NCBI GenBank assembly: GCA_015075005.1
Contig: JABTVC010000001.1
Location: 930,001-994,000, forward strand
Direction: 5' to 3'
Source: Planctomycetia bacterium
GTDB lineage: Bacteria > Planctomycetota > Brocadiia > Brocadiales > Brocadiaceae
DNA length: 64,000 nt
In this document: positions 26,967-35,672 of the stretch, one piece after another
Position numbering within the stretch: the stretch's first letter is position 1
Layout of the letters: each line of letters begins with the position of its first letter
Notes under the pieces: generated by a model
Told to the model about the DNA's origin: nothing
What the model saw: the letters and a program-made list of their open reading frames with translations, nothing else
Databases searched by the model: none
Program-made: the position numbers and the translations under genes

Positions 26967-28391
26967 TTATCTTGGTTTTTCTTCTTTTGGTTTTGTCTCA
27001 TCAATAACTGCCTTAACCTTCACATTTAAGGTTGTTTTGAGATCTTCTGCCACAAATTGGATTTTTGCCGGGTTCTTCTTTGTAGGACTGTTGCCCGTTA
27101 CGATGAAGACCGCATTACCACCTTCGTCTGATAAGAGCGCAGTGGATGAAAGCGCAATCTTATCACCACCCTCCTGGATACGCGCATCGACTTTAACATC
27201 TACAGCAGGACTCTCATTCCTGCATTTTGTCTTTACCGTGACAGTACCGCTCTTTCCTTGTTCAAGTATCAAGACTTGTTCGGGACTTATGTTTATGCTC
27301 CCAAGCACACAGGGTACTGTCTGTACCCTTACTTCTAATTTGACCTGCAGGTCACTTGCAATAAATTGAATCTCTGACAGTTCTTCATCAGTCTTTTTGT
27401 TACCGCTAACCGTAAAAACAACTTTTCCATTTTCGTCTGTTACTGCGCTTGCAGGTGAAATCTCTATCTTTTTTTTTCCTTTCATGACAGCCGCCTCAAC
27501 GGTAACGCCCACGGCTGGTTCATTTCCTTTGCATGTTACCTTTACCGTAACATTGACATCTTTTCCCTTTTCAATTAACAACTTTTGACCGGGGTTTGTT
27601 ACGATAGCCTTTGGTTTGCATACTGTCGTTCCTGTGCTTGCATCACTCATTGCAATTTCAGCAACCTTTACATTCAGGGTTGCATTGAGGCCTTCGGCCG
27701 CAAATTGAATTTTTGCCGGGTTCTTCTTTGTCAGGCTATTACCCGTAATGGTGAAGACCGCATTGCCACCTTCGTCTGTTAAAAGCGCAGTGGATGAAAG
27801 CGCAATCTTATCACCACCCTCCTGGATACGCGCATCGACCTTAACATCTACAGCCGGACTATTGTTCCCGCATTTTGTCTTTACCGTGACAGTGCCGCTC
27901 TTTCCTTGTTCAAGTATTAAGACTTGTTCGGGACTTATCTCTATGCTCCCAAGCACACACGGTTCTGCCTGAACACTTATTGCTAATTTAGCCCTCAAGT
28001 CTCCTGCTGTAAATTGAACCTCAGCAGGTTCTTCGTCGGTCTTTTTATTGCCGCTAACCGTAAAAATAACGTTTCCACTTTCGTCTGTTACTGCGCTTGG
28101 AGGAGAAATAGCGATCTTTTTTCCCCCTTTCAGGATAGCAGCCGAGACCGTAGCCCCTGTGGCTGGTTCTTTTCCCTTGCATGTTACCTTTACCGTGACA
28201 TTGGCATTTTTTCCTTTTTCAATTACCAACGTTTGTTGGGGGTGTGTTACGATAGACTTGGGTTTGCACGCTGTCGTTCCTGTGCCTGCCGTATCTTGTG
28301 CGATAGTGCCAAGCGGTTTGACAATAATAATAGAGTTGACCAGTATAAGGATTGCCAAATAGAAAGAATACTTACCCGTTAACCACTGCAT
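26967..28391 (-). CDS. Secreted protein with four Ig-like (Big-1/invasin-type) domains in an A-B-A-B order
   Basis: 474 residues. A signal peptide (FYLAILILVNSIIIVKPLGTIAQ) is followed by four domains of about 95 residues. Type A domains (about 42-137 and 255-350) start CKPKSIVTHPQQTLVIEKGK or CKPKAIVTNPGQ. Type B domains (about 140-240 and 353-450) start PCVLGSIEISPEQVLILEQG. Each carries VTVKxxC and VTDExGNxVFTxxGN, the Big-1 pattern. The two B copies are also nearly identical at DNA level (around 27115-27290 and 27768-27950), so a recent internal duplication of an A-B pair is likely. It is probably cell-surface or periplasmic, as a structural or adhesion protein. The paired Cys in each domain may form disulfides. 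Confidence 0.82.
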   Translation of the reverse strand: MQWLTGKYSFYLAILILVNSIIIVKPLGTIAQDTAGTGTTACKPKSIVTHPQQTLVIEKGKNANVTVKVTCKGKEPATGATVSAAILKGGKKIAISPPSAVTDESGNVIFTVSGNKKTDEEPAEVQFTAGDLRAKLAISVQAEPCVLGSIEISPEQVLILEQGKSGTVTVKTKCGNNSPAVDVKVDARIQEGGDKIALSSTALLTDEGGNAVFTITGNSLTKKNPAKIQFAAEGLNATLNVKVAEIAMSDASTGTTVCKPKAIVTNPGQKLLIEKGKDVNVTVKVTCKGNEPAVGVTVEAAVMKGKKKIEISPASAVTDENGKVVFTVSGNKKTDEELSEIQFIASDLQVKLEVRVQTVPCVLGSINISPEQVLILEQGKSGTVTVKTKCRNESPAVDVKVDARIQEGGDKIALSSTALLSDEGGNAVFIVTGNSPTKKNPAKIQFVAEDLKTTLNVKVKAVIDETKPKEEKPR

Positions 28392-28450
28392 GGCTGTACC
28401 TCCTCTTAAAGTATAGTTTTTTCATAGTAAAATGTATTGATTAGAAATCT

Positions 28451-29470
28451 TTATTTCTCAGATTTTTCCAGATGACCTCCGAAACCAAAGCGCATGGCGG
28501 ATAGCACCTTTCGCGCAAAATCATCCTCTCCCCGTGAACTGAACCTCTGATAGAGGGCCGCACTCAGCACAGGTGCCGGAGATCCTTCTTCGATGGCCGC
28601 GGTGATAGTCCATCTCCCTTCTCCTGAATCTGCCACGCTCCCCTCAAAGTTGGATAGGTCTGGGTTTTTGGTAAATTCCAGGGCGCAGAGGTCGAGAAGC
28701 CATGAAGCGATCACGCTTCCCCGTCGCCACAATTCTGTAATATCGGCCAGATTAAAATCGTACTGATAATGCTCCGGGGAGCGCAGTGGCGTTGTTTCAG
28801 CGTCAATGACATGGTCCTTCTTTCCCACATTGGCAAGCCTCAGGATGTTGAGTCCTTCGGCATAAGCGGCCATGAGGCCATATTCAATTCCATTGTGAAC
28901 CATTTTGACGAAATGACCTCCGCCAGGCTGTCCGCAGTGAAGATATCCCTCCTCGGCTGTTCCACCGGCTTTTTCCCGTCCTGGTGTTTTGGGAATCGAG
29001 CCCAGTCCTGGGGCGAGGGCCTTGAAAATCGGATCCAGATACCGGACAGCCTCTTTCGGCCCGCCAATCATGAGACAATACCCACGCTCTAATCCCCAGA
29101 CACCTCCGCTTGTTCCGCAGTCTACGTAATGGATTCCCTTCGGAGCGAGTTCTTTGGCCCGCCGGATGTCGTCGATGTAGTAAGAATTGCCACCATCGAT
29201 GATGATATCTCCTTTTTGTACACAGTTAACAACTTCCTTCAGCGTCGTATCGACGGCGGCCGCTGGCACCATCAGCCAAATTACCCGGGGCGGTCTGAGC
29301 CTGGCTACAAGCTCCTCAATTGAGGAGGCTGCGAAAGCCCCGGTCTCCTTTGCAAAAGTCTCCCTTGTCTTTGCCGTGGCAGAATAAACAACGACCTCAT
29401 GACCTGTGCGCATCAATCGCCGCACCATGTTCCCACCCATCCTTCCAAGACCAATCATTCCGAGCTGCAT
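28451..29470 (-). CDS. gnd: 6-phosphogluconate dehydrogenase (short, decarboxylating type)
   Basis: 339 residues. It has [20 protein letters not shown] (NAD(P) Rossmann motif), [37 protein letters not shown] and [18 protein letters not shown], which contain the catalytic Lys and substrate-binding residues of 6PGDH. The length fits the short GntZ/YqeC-like class rather than the 470-residue form. It oxidises 6-phosphogluconate to ribulose 5-phosphate and CO2 in the cytoplasm. It stands alone, divergent from murB. Confidence 0.93.
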   Translation of the reverse strand: MQLGMIGLGRMGGNMVRRLMRTGHEVVVYSATAKTRETFAKETGAFAASSIEELVARLRPPRVIWLMVPAAAVDTTLKEVVNCVQKGDIIIDGGNSYYIDDIRRAKELAPKGIHYVDCGTSGGVWGLERGYCLMIGGPKEAVRYLDPIFKALAPGLGSIPKTPGREKAGGTAEEGYLHCGQPGGGHFVKMVHNGIEYGLMAAYAEGLNILRLANVGKKDHVIDAETTPLRSPEHYQYDFNLADITELWRRGSVIASWLLDLCALEFTKNPDLSNFEGSVADSGEGRWTITAAIEEGSPAPVLSAALYQRFSSRGEDDFARKVLSAMRFGFGGHLEKSEK

Positions 29471-29647
29471 GTTGATTCTCCTTTCCTTTCCTTTTAGTTT
29501 TTGGTTGTTATTTCCTTATCATTAAGATTTATATTGCAAATATACGACGAGATAAGCTATTTTGTCAATAAAGATGTAATATTGAAAATGTAGTAAACGG
29601 TATACAGTTGGCAGTAGATTGAAGATGGAAAATTTTCATCGCCAATT

Positions 29648-29717
29648 GCTTACCGCTTATTGCTTACTGCTTACTGCTTACTGCTTACTGCTTACTGCTT
29701 ACTGCTTACTGCTTACT
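29648..29717. repeat. Heptanucleotide tandem repeat (GCTTACT)x10 just before murB
   Basis: Ten units of 7 bp, the last eight perfect (GCTTACT) and the first two GCTTACC and GCTTATT. The array ends 5 bp before the murB ATG, so it occupies the place of the ribosome binding site. Confidence 0.95.
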
Positions 29718-29722
29718 GTACT

Positions 29723-30625
29723 ATGCCATTCAACATTTCCAATCTGGAAAGAAATAAACCCCTGGCGCCTTTTACAACATATAAGATTGGTGGTACTGCC
29801 GATTTATTTGTCGAAGTTCATACGATTGATGAATTAATATATGTCTTATCAGAGGCTCTTCGTAGCGGAATCCCCTTTTTTTTACTGGGTTGCGGGGCGA
29901 ATATCTTAGTTACTGATAAAGGGTTCCGCGGGTTGGTTATTCGTAATTTGGCAGATAAGATTACGTTCTTCAATGGTGATTCCGTTTTGGCAGAAAGTGG
30001 CGCAGTTGTTGCCGATCTTATAGAGAAATGTTACGATCGCGGGTTGTCTGGATTCGAGCACTTTGTCGGTATTCCAAGTACCGTTGGCGGGGCTATGTGG
30101 CAGAATTTACATTTTTTATCGCCCGACAGACAACGGACGGTATTTATTGAGGAAATAGTTAAAACGAGCCGTATCCTCACAGAAGAAGGACAGTTTAGTA
30201 CGGTCGGGGTTGAATACTTTCAGTTTGATTATGACAAAAGTATTTTGCAGAAGCGTAAAGATATTGTGCTTGACGTCATGTTTAAACTCAGTCCAAAGCA
30301 GAAAGAAGAGATACGGGCAGTGATGGAGGATAATATGGCGTGGCGTAACGCCAGACAACCGCAATTAGCTGAGTATCCGAGCTGTGGGTCGGTATTTAAA
30401 AAAATCAAAGGTATTGGGGCCGGAAGGCTGATAGACCAAATTGGGCTCAGAGGTACACGTATTGGCGGAGCGGAGATATCAGAGAAGCATGCCAACTTTA
30501 TCGTCAATACCGGCAACGCCACGGCTGCTGATGTTTTACAGGTAATTGAGTATGTGCAAGAGGAAGTGAAGCGGAAATTAGGGTACATGCTGGAGACTGA
30601 AATTATGATAGTTGGGGAGCTGTAG
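29723..30625 (+). CDS. murB: UDP-N-acetylenolpyruvoylglucosamine reductase (MurB)
   Basis: 300 residues from the ATG at 29723 (MPFNISNLERNKPLAPFTTY); upstream extensions are just translation of a 7-bp repeat. Motifs fit MurB: YKIGGTADLFVEV, GCGANILVTDKGFRGLVI (FAD-binding), GFEHFVGIPSTVGGAM, then PSCGSVFKK and GLRGTRIGGAEISEKHANFIVN. The enzyme makes UDP-MurNAc for peptidoglycan in the cytoplasm. Its presence supports peptidoglycan synthesis in this organism. No ribosome site is visible because the heptamer array (29648-29717) abuts the start. Confidence 0.95.
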   Translation: MPFNISNLERNKPLAPFTTYKIGGTADLFVEVHTIDELIYVLSEALRSGIPFFLLGCGANILVTDKGFRGLVIRNLADKITFFNGDSVLAESGAVVADLIEKCYDRGLSGFEHFVGIPSTVGGAMWQNLHFLSPDRQRTVFIEEIVKTSRILTEEGQFSTVGVEYFQFDYDKSILQKRKDIVLDVMFKLSPKQKEEIRAVMEDNMAWRNARQPQLAEYPSCGSVFKKIKGIGAGRLIDQIGLRGTRIGGAEISEKHANFIVNTGNATAADVLQVIEYVQEEVKRKLGYMLETEIMIVGEL

Positions 30626-30661
30626 AGGGAAAGCCGTGATGTTGCGAAGATGAAAACGTGT

Positions 30662-30722
30662 GAAGTTAGAGGATAAGAAGTTGGAAGTTTTAACTCTTCC
30701 AACCTCTCATCTCCTTAACTTC
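30662..30722. terminator. Imperfect inverted repeat between convergent murB and hsp20
   Basis: GAAGTTAGAGGATAAGAAGT and a distant AACCTCTCATCTCCTTAACT form an imperfect long stem, with a central GTTGGAAG / CTTCCAAC hairpin. It lies where a bidirectional terminator for the two convergent genes would be. Confidence 0.5.
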
Positions 30723-30786
30723 TGAACCTATTCTCTGTTTCTGGAATTTTCCAGACAAACTAATCCGGAAATCTGTGGTTGCGGCC

Positions 30787-31239
30787 TTAGCCGACTTTTA
30801 CCGAAATCTGTTTCGGTTTTACCTCTTCCTTCTTTTGCATAGTAATCTCTAATACGCCGTTTTTACACTCTGCCGTTACTTTGCTAGTATCAACAGAGGT
30901 AGGAAGGTCGACTGAACGCGAGAAACTTCCATAGCGTCTCTCCATACGATAGTAGTTTTTACCTTTTTCCTCTTTTTCTTCCTTCTTGTCACCCTTAATT
31001 ATCAAGGTATCGCCCTGAATTGAAATGTCTATTTCCTTTGGGTCCAAACCGGGAATTTCTGCCTTTACAGTAATTTTGTCAGGTGTTTCCGATAAGTCAA
31101 TAGGGGGTAACCACGTACCAGCTATGCTCATCTCGGATAAATCCCCACCCCTAAAAAACCGGTCAAACATCCGGTTCATCTCCTCCTGTATGGAAGAAAT
31201 GCCTGGCAATTGCGACCACTTCATCAAATCTCTGGCCAT
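30787..31239 (-). CDS. Hsp20-family small heat-shock protein
   Basis: 150 residues with an alpha-crystallin domain: LPPIDLSETPDKITVKAEIP, GLDPKEIDISIQGDTLIIKG, then RRYGSFSRSVDLPTSVD and a CKNGVLEITMQKKEE end. Small heat-shock proteins bind unfolding proteins without ATP. The length is normal, a start with AAGGAG lies upstream, and the gene is monocistronic. An AT-rich 280-bp upstream region (31240-31521) holds no other gene. Confidence 0.95.
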   Translation of the reverse strand: MARDLMKWSQLPGISSIQEEMNRMFDRFFRGGDLSEMSIAGTWLPPIDLSETPDKITVKAEIPGLDPKEIDISIQGDTLIIKGDKKEEKEEKGKNYYRMERRYGSFSRSVDLPTSVDTSKVTAECKNGVLEITMQKKEEVKPKQISVKVG

Positions 31240-31521
31240 AACGTACTCCTTTCAAAAAAAATAAAGTGAAAAAAAATGAAATACATTTGCTTTAATTAAA
31301 TAGTTGAGCAAAATACATACCAATAACAATTTCTTTGCTGCATTTCAACTAATCAATTCATACAAAAGAAGTTATGAAAATATAGTATACTTTTATCAGC
31401 GCTAAATCGCACTGTCAATATGGCAGTACAACATTATCATACAGTATACAGTGACAGTTTTACAAAAGTATTTTTTAATTTCCTTGAAAATTTCAAGTAA
31501 GGTTTGCTATTATGTTTTGCT

Positions 31522-33267
31522 ATGGACTTAAATAGAAATACGATAATTAAAGACCTCATAGAATCTCACCCAGAGACACTCGCAGTATTCAAAAAATATA
31601 ATCTTGTCATAGCCGGTGGGGTTCGCGGACCTAATGAGCCCATTGCATTTTTTGCAAAGGCGCATGAGGTTGATTATGATACCCTTGTTAAAGAACTTAA
31701 TGAGGCTATTGAAAAGGGTGGTGGAGAGCATATTGAAATCCCACGGCTTGAAGAAGATAAGATTTATGAAAAATTTGTTAAAACAGCGATCATTTTAACC
31801 CTTACCGTAGGTGTGACGTTTGGCGCCATCATACTGAGCTACATAGCTATTAAATCAAATTTTAATTCCATTTATTATACACTCATCCAGGCGCACGGTC
31901 ACGCACAGATTTTTGGATGGGTGGGGCTTTGTATCATGGGCTTTGCATTATATATCATACCGAGGGTAAAAAACACCGAACTCAAACACAGAAACCTGAC
32001 GAATATCTGTTATGTATTCATCATCATGGGTCTCTCGTTAAGGATAATCTTGCAGCCTCTGCCATTTGCCGCCATCAGGTTCTTGCTTCCCATATCTGCT
32101 ATCCTTGAAATCATTTCGATTTCCTTATTCTCATATATTATCCTTAGTACCGTATTATCCAGCAAAGAGAAGGTTGGCATATTTGACAAGTTTTTTAAGG
32201 CAGGAATTGTCTGGCTCCTTATCTCCACAGGCATAAACTTTGGAATGATGGTGCATGTGTATAACCACGCTACCTATGAAATTCCCAGGGCCGTTTTTAG
32301 TTCTTTTGTACATCTCTACCTCTTCGGTTTTGTATTTATGTTTATCTTTGCTATCAATATCAGGACGGTATTTGCCTTTCTCGATATTAAGCCGGTAAGG
32401 GAAAAAGCTGTCAATTTGACGTTTTGGGTTATGAATATATCGCTCCCGATTTATTTTATTGCGCATATGTGTGCGGACCGTAATATCATTGCACTCAGGG
32501 TTTCTCAATTTATCGCATTTCCCATAGCCTTCGCTATTCTCACGTTCATCTACGGCCTGCGTGTCTTTGAAAGGTCCACCAGGGAACTTGAAGATGTTGT
32601 AATGGACAGGAGTTACGCAAAGACTATTCGAACTGCATATATCTGGCTTATTGTGACTTCGGTCATTCTGCTTATCATCCCGTTTCTTGGGCATGGTTCA
32701 GAATTACAACAAAGGTTTCACGGATCATTGAATCACGCCGTTACTGTGGGTTTTATTACCATGATGATTATTGGCTATGCATCAAAAATGATTCCTACTT
32801 TTAAAGGGATTGACATGTATAGCTTAAAACTATCAAACCTTACGTTTATCCTGTTAAATACGGGTTGTTTTCTTAGGGTATTCTCACAAATCCTGGTAGG
32901 TACGAGTGGAGGAAAGCCATTGTTTTATGCCATTCTGGGAACTTCCGGTTGGTTTGAACTGGCAGCATTGGGTATCTTTGGTTACAACCTGTGGGAAACC
33001 ATGAACATTTCACAGGAGACCAAACAGCCGGTATCGGCCGGGAAGTTAACCGGGGTTACGAAAGACACAAAGGTCTTTGATATCGTAGACCAATATCCGG
33101 AGACGCTTCAAATATTTCTCGACTTCGGTTTTAGTCAGATGGCCAATCCGGTTATGAGAAATACTATGGGACGGGTTGCAAGTATAGAAATGGCGGCCAA
33201 GATGCACAACGTTGATAGTGATAAATTTCTCAAGGCTCTTAACGATAAAATTGCCTTAAAAAAATAA
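31522..33267 (+). CDS. NnrS/haem-copper-like membrane protein with DUF1858 domains at both ends
   Basis: 581 residues from the start at 31522 (MDLNRNTIIKDLIESHPETL). Residues about 1-70 are a DUF1858 (ScdA-N-like) domain. About 80-490 form 11-12 membrane helices with IQAHGHAQIFGWVGLCIMGF and later HGSLNHAVTVGFITMMIIGY and YASKMIPTF, like the NnrS family, in which such His residues ligate haem and copper. Residues about 515-580 are a second DUF1858 (KVFDIVDQYPETLQIFLDFG). NnrS proteins are linked to nitric oxide tolerance. DUF1858 usually occurs beside di-iron or hybrid-cluster repair proteins. Flanking one NnrS core with two DUF1858 domains is uncommon. No clear ribosome site is seen. Confidence 0.8.
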   Translation: MDLNRNTIIKDLIESHPETLAVFKKYNLVIAGGVRGPNEPIAFFAKAHEVDYDTLVKELNEAIEKGGGEHIEIPRLEEDKIYEKFVKTAIILTLTVGVTFGAIILSYIAIKSNFNSIYYTLIQAHGHAQIFGWVGLCIMGFALYIIPRVKNTELKHRNLTNICYVFIIMGLSLRIILQPLPFAAIRFLLPISAILEIISISLFSYIILSTVLSSKEKVGIFDKFFKAGIVWLLISTGINFGMMVHVYNHATYEIPRAVFSSFVHLYLFGFVFMFIFAINIRTVFAFLDIKPVREKAVNLTFWVMNISLPIYFIAHMCADRNIIALRVSQFIAFPIAFAILTFIYGLRVFERSTRELEDVVMDRSYAKTIRTAYIWLIVTSVILLIIPFLGHGSELQQRFHGSLNHAVTVGFITMMIIGYASKMIPTFKGIDMYSLKLSNLTFILLNTGCFLRVFSQILVGTSGGKPLFYAILGTSGWFELAALGIFGYNLWETMNISQETKQPVSAGKLTGVTKDTKVFDIVDQYPETLQIFLDFGFSQMANPVMRNTMGRVASIEMAAKMHNVDSDKFLKALNDKIALKK

Positions 33268-33329
33268 AAACTTTTTGATTTGTGTAACTAAATAATTGTG
33301 GTTTTTTTCAAGTATTTAAGAGAATTCAT

Positions 33330-33388
33330 TCCGATAAAGGCAAACCCTGAGCAATCAGGGGACGCAAAGTAAAAGGGGCGGCATAAGT
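33330..33388 (+). promoter_or_regulatory. Second c-di-GMP-I (GEMM)-type aptamer, orphan
   Basis: The plus strand carries ATAAAGGCAAACCCTGA, a GCAA tetraloop, TCAGGGGACGCAAAGT and then GGGGCGGCAT. The core (GGCAAACC, GNRA-capped hairpin, GACGCAAAG) matches GEMM-I and the copy at 23470-23545. It lies after the NnrS-like gene, and no plus-strand gene follows for over 2 kb; the next gene is convergent. The 3' part of the aptamer is replaced by a large palindrome (33389-33470). Confidence 0.75.
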
Positions 33389-33470
33389 CGTTCAAGCCGT
33401 TTAAACAGTTCAAACGGCTTAAACAGTTTAAACAGTTTAAACAGTTTAAACGGCTTAAACGGCTTGAACG
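33389..33470. repeat. 82-bp palindrome made of GTTTAAAC-type repeats
   Basis: Perfect 16-bp outer arms (CGTTCAAGCCGTTTAA and its complement) enclose about eight roughly 10-bp units of the CAGTTTAAA or CGGCTTAAA type, many themselves palindromic. It could act as a bidirectional terminator between convergent genes. It starts directly after the aptamer. Confidence 0.8.
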
Positions 33471-33486
33471 GTTAACAAGAGTCTTT

Positions 33487-33990
33487 TTATCTTTTCAGTA
33501 ATTTCATCGTCTCTCGTAAAAAAGCCGGCAAATCCGCAGGCTGTCGTGATGTGACAAGGTTGCCGTCTACAACAACCTCTTTGTCCTCATACATGGCGCC
33601 GGCATCTTTCATTTCCTGAGCAACAGACTTATAACAGGTTGCATGTCTGCCCTTGAGCAAGCCTGCCGTTATGAGTGTCTGCGGTCCGTGGCATATGGCT
33701 GAAACAGGTTTGTTTTTCTGAAAGAAATATTTTGCGATCTCGAGCGCAGCCTTTTCTTTTCGTATAGCTTCAGGGGCCTTTCCTCCGGGGAGGATGAGAA
33801 TATCGTAATTGCCGTGACTCACTTCCTGCAAAGTTTTGTCTACGTTTACCTCATAACCGTGCTTTCCTTTTATTTTGTCCTTCTTTATGGAAGCAATGTC
33901 CACCTCAAACCCTTCCTCTTTTAATCGGTAATAAGGGACAAGAAGTTCTGAGTCTTCAAAATTGTCTGCGCTTATTATCAGTGCCTTCAT
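33487..33990 (-). CDS. DJ-1/PfpI-family protein
   Basis: 167 residues. It begins MKALIISADNFEDSELLVPY (with the conserved Glu) and has YDILILPGGKAPEAIRKEKA and PVSAICHGPQTLITAGLLKG, with the nucleophile Cys in the AICHGP elbow. This is the PfpI/YhbO branch, described as proteases, glyoxalases or deglycases under stress. It is cytoplasmic, full length, and stands alone ahead of the nitrilase gene. Confidence 0.93.
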   Translation of the reverse strand: MKALIISADNFEDSELLVPYYRLKEEGFEVDIASIKKDKIKGKHGYEVNVDKTLQEVSHGNYDILILPGGKAPEAIRKEKAALEIAKYFFQKNKPVSAICHGPQTLITAGLLKGRHATCYKSVAQEMKDAGAMYEDKEVVVDGNLVTSRQPADLPAFLRETMKLLKR

Positions 33991-34049
33991 ATTGTTCTCC
34001 TAAAAATAGCGTGTTTTTCATATAAAAACTTCTTAAAATTTGTTTCTTC

Positions 34050-34847
34050 TCATTTTTCGCCGGGAAAGGCGAACGTAAATCTTCGATCATGTAACAGGTG
34101 ATTCATAGGAGTTACTTGTTTATCACGGGCGTTCATTGGATTAATTTCAACAACGATTGTTTCATCGCGATCCGATGAGGCACGATATACGATATCCCCA
34201 TTTATTCCCACAATCTGGCTGGTACCGATGAAAGTTAGTGACTCTCCAGAGCGTTTCTCGGTGCCAATACGATTGGCGGTAATGGCAAAGACCCTATTTT
34301 CAATACATCGGGTGATCATGGCCTGCGGACAGTAAGGCAGGACAAGGTTGGCCGGATGACAGATAATATCTGCCCCCTTAACAGCTAAACTTCTCGCAAC
34401 TTCGGGGAAGAACCAATCAAAACAGATCATGATGCCGATCCTGGCTTTTCCAATATCATATACCTCTGGTTCTATATTTCCTGGTGCGAACCACTTTTTT
34501 TCATTATAGAATAAATGAAGCTTTCTATAACAGCCGATGAACCCATTCGGGCCTACCAATACTGCCGAATTATAACAACTCCCATTTTCCTGCTCAGCAA
34601 TGCCTGCTACAATATAAAGGTCTTTTTCCTTTGACAGATTGATCAATATACGTGTCGTTTCTCCCTCCGGAACCTTTTCCGATAAGGCTAATACCTCTTC
34701 TTTCGACGTGAACTGATAACCCGTATGAAATAGTTCCGGCAAGACCACCAGATCGGCATTCAACGATTGTATCTCTAAAATAACCTTATCTCTGTTTTTA
34801 TTTTTTTCTCCAAAAAGAGGAGATGTTTGTAAAAATCCGGCCTTCAT
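34050..34847 (-). CDS. Carbon-nitrogen hydrolase (nitrilase superfamily)
   Basis: 265 residues with the Glu-Lys-Cys triad: LVVLPELFHTGYQF (Glu), CYRKLHLFYNEKKWF (Lys) and ARIGIMICFDWFFPEVAR (Cys). It fits the aliphatic amidase or omega-amidase-like branches; the substrate is not evident. Its start overlaps the stop of the upstream secreted-protein gene by 4 bp, so the two are coupled, which is odd for a cytoplasmic enzyme and a secreted protein. Confidence 0.92.
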   Translation of the reverse strand: MKAGFLQTSPLFGEKNKNRDKVILEIQSLNADLVVLPELFHTGYQFTSKEEVLALSEKVPEGETTRILINLSKEKDLYIVAGIAEQENGSCYNSAVLVGPNGFIGCYRKLHLFYNEKKWFAPGNIEPEVYDIGKARIGIMICFDWFFPEVARSLAVKGADIICHPANLVLPYCPQAMITRCIENRVFAITANRIGTEKRSGESLTFIGTSQIVGINGDIVYRASSDRDETIVVEINPMNARDKQVTPMNHLLHDRRFTFAFPGEK

Positions 34848-35440
34848 CGCATTTCCTTCAGGTTAAAAACAAATCTTTGCTCCTTGTTCAATGAGCTTGC
34901 GATTATGAGAATGACCTCTTCGTCGGGTTCTACAAAATAATTGGGAAAATCATACCGGCAGGTGGCACGGTAGACCACCGGTGTTCTGGTTCCAAGGTTT
35001 GTAGGCCTGGCCTTGCTATCGTTTTGTTCGGTGAATGGTTGAATGGGTTTGTTTTTATACAGCAATACTGCACGATAATCCTTGGCAAAATCAGAGGTAT
35101 TACCGTACAATACAACATGGAATGATAATATATCGTCCATCTCTGAAATAAACTGATATATCTGCGCTTCTGTTAATTTTCTGGAGGCCAGGGCCGCCCG
35201 TTTTGCCTCATATGCCAATAGGTTAAATTTAGTGTTTAAGACGGCCCACTCATAACTGTCAGGCGATACAATTACCCACTCGTCTGAAAAAGAGATATAG
35301 TCTGCGTCTTTATTATTTTCACCATACTGAATTGCCTGTTTGATTTGTTCGTCGGACAGATTAAAATATACTGCCTGCGTATCATGCGAAAATGCAAGAA
35401 AGAGAAACAGTACCCACAGGAAAAGAAATAGGGGTCTCAT
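34844..35440 (-). CDS. Secreted hypothetical protein
   Basis: 198 residues with a signal peptide (MRPLFLFLWVLFLFLAFSHD). The mature part has VYFNLSDEQIKQAIQYGENN near its start and ends KEQRFVFNLKEMR. Helical first half, then beta-rich part (RAVLLYKNKPIQPF, DEEVILIIASSL). There are no obvious catalytic motifs or cysteine pairs. The product is probably periplasmic. It is coupled to the nitrilase gene by an ATGA overlap. I recognise no named family. Confidence 0.65.
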   Translation of the reverse strand: MRPLFLFLWVLFLFLAFSHDTQAVYFNLSDEQIKQAIQYGENNKDADYISFSDEWVIVSPDSYEWAVLNTKFNLLAYEAKRAALASRKLTEAQIYQFISEMDDILSFHVVLYGNTSDFAKDYRAVLLYKNKPIQPFTEQNDSKARPTNLGTRTPVVYRATCRYDFPNYFVEPDEEVILIIASSLNKEQRFVFNLKEMR

Positions 35441-35672
35441 TTTTGTTTACTATAACTTAATTGCATGGAAATCTTCATTTTATTTATGCGAGTTTTGAGG
35501 AATGGAGTGGTGTATTGTAATACGGCACCCCTGCGGCTACATAACGTAAAAGAATTCTTGAAATCATTATAAACATATTTTTATAATAATAACAGAATTT
35601 TGTCTGCAGAGTACAGGAGAAAGAATGTTTCATATCTCCTTCGAATTGAACTGGCAAGAGGGATTAAAAAAA

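Noticed and set aside
29619..29722. Longer MurB N-terminus rich in LLLTAYC
   Set aside because: It is just translation of the 7-bp repeat; the MurB family start is at 29723.
32155..32694. 179-residue minus-strand frame opposite the NnrS-like gene
   Set aside because: The plus-strand protein has clear membrane helices and His motifs; the antisense frame is low-complexity.
33389..33470. Possible CRISPR array from the repeated GTTTAAAC units
   Set aside because: The units are about 10 bp with no spacers and are part of one large palindrome.
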